Shown here: positions 40,302 to 40,649 of the stretch, piece by piece
How the letters are laid out: each line of letters starts with the position of its first letter
Position numbering within the stretch: the stretch's first letter is position 1
Assembly (NCBI GenBank): GCA_019918135.1
Contig: WBZZ01005580.1
Span: forward strand, 1-40,649
Direction: 5' to 3'
DNA length: 40,649 bases
Source: Paulinella micropora
Taxonomy: Eukaryota > Cercozoa > Imbricatea > Euglyphida > Paulinellidae
Made by a program: the position numbers and the translations under genes
The notes under the pieces: generated by a model
Told to the model about the DNA's origin: nothing
Databases searched by the model: none
The model's input: only the letters and a program-made list of their open reading frames with translations

Positions 40302-40649
40302 CAACCATCGCATGGGTGAAAAATGTTTTCTATCTGATGAGACCAGCGGAACAACATGTCGCTGATGACACTCTCTCAGACTTATACTTGATGCGGGTCG
40401 TGGCGGTCCCACGACAGATGCGTGTCACACGGACACTCAAAATATCATCAGCCGCGAAAGATAGTACAACCGATACTCCAGTTTTGGAGAAGTATGGACC
40501 CGGTTGAGGATCCAAAGGCAAGACATTATCTGCCAGTATATAAAGACGCAAAAAGTCTCGAGACATGGAATGATACAATTACTCCCAGAGACAAGGATTA
40601 CACTGCGTGGACCATTCAGACACTGCCAAGAGGAGTGCTTGATGTCCCT
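40302..40649 (+). pseudogene. pol: pol copy 2, remainder of the integrase C-terminal extension
   Basis: The sequence matches 16867-17222 of copy 1 but is reached only by a frame change. A further one-base gain near 40460 (GAAAGATAG against GAAAATAG) shifts it again. The window ends before the stop codon. Confidence 0.75.

Larger units (their letters stand above)
31228..40649 (+). mobile_element. Ty3/Gypsy LTR retrotransposon, copy 2 (cut by window end)
   Basis: This element matches the copy at 7815-18706 from the 5' LTR to the integrase C-terminal extension, where the window ends. It sits at the same base of unit U and follows the same CACC. It lacks the Gag nonsense codon of copy 1 but carries its own single-base indels in the RGG region, in RT (near 37092), at the end of RNase H (near 38221) and in the integrase extension (near 40289 and 40460). 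Confidence 0.93.

Overview
The window is eukaryotic repeat-rich DNA. It shows Ty3/Gypsy LTR retrotransposons, tRNA-derived SINE-like units with Pol III box A and box B motifs, a LINE reverse transcriptase relic, foldback MITE-like elements, long simple-sequence tracts, and interstitial telomere-type repeats mixing CCCTAA and CCCTAAA. There is no bacterial gene layout and no convincing single-copy host gene. The organism cannot be named from this sequence; an invertebrate or a protist is possible. The telomere-type block and the tandem structure would suit a subtelomeric or heterochromatic location, but that is inference.

Layout: the window is a tandem array. One genomic segment (unit U) occurs three times: 9-7814, 18707-26487 and 26723-31227, the last with two internal absences. 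At every junction an LTR starting TGTAGGC and ending ATTACA sits at exactly the same base between CACC target-site duplications. In order: the last 8 bases of an LTR (1-8); U copy 1; a full Ty3/Gypsy element (7815-18706, 238-bp LTRs); U copy 2; a solo LTR (26488-26722); U copy 3; and a second full-type element (31228 to the window end, cut off in the integrase C-terminus).

Unit U holds, left to right: an AT-rich stretch; a 183-bp foldback element (absent as a clean empty site in copy 3); a short GC-rich coding-like fragment on the minus strand; GGAAAGTT-type purine repeats; a telomere-type block of about 470 bp that is canonical at its left and degenerate at its right; about 580 bp of nearly pure A/G; an inverted echo of the GGAAAGTT repeats; ATGCATGTA minisatellite, (TATG)n and (GAA)n; three minus-strand SINE-A units; one SINE-B-like unit; a frameshifted LINE RT; a minus-strand Copia-like integrase C-terminal relic; two members of a second MITE family; and two small unidentified minus-strand ORFs.

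The Ty3/Gypsy element encodes an unusually long Gag split over several frames, ending in a CCCH-type zinc finger and an RGG-rich tail in place of the usual CCHC knuckle. An in-frame UGA follows, then Pol with protease, reverse transcriptase, RNase H and integrase (HHCC, D-D-35-E, GPY/F, plus a C-terminal extension of about 250 residues). Both copies carry breaks. Some are shared (UGA inside RT, YIDG instead of YxDD, a frame break next to the protease active site, RNase H and integrase in different frames) and some are private 1-2 base indels. Neither copy looks autonomous as written, although many private differences are homopolymer length changes that could be sequencing error.
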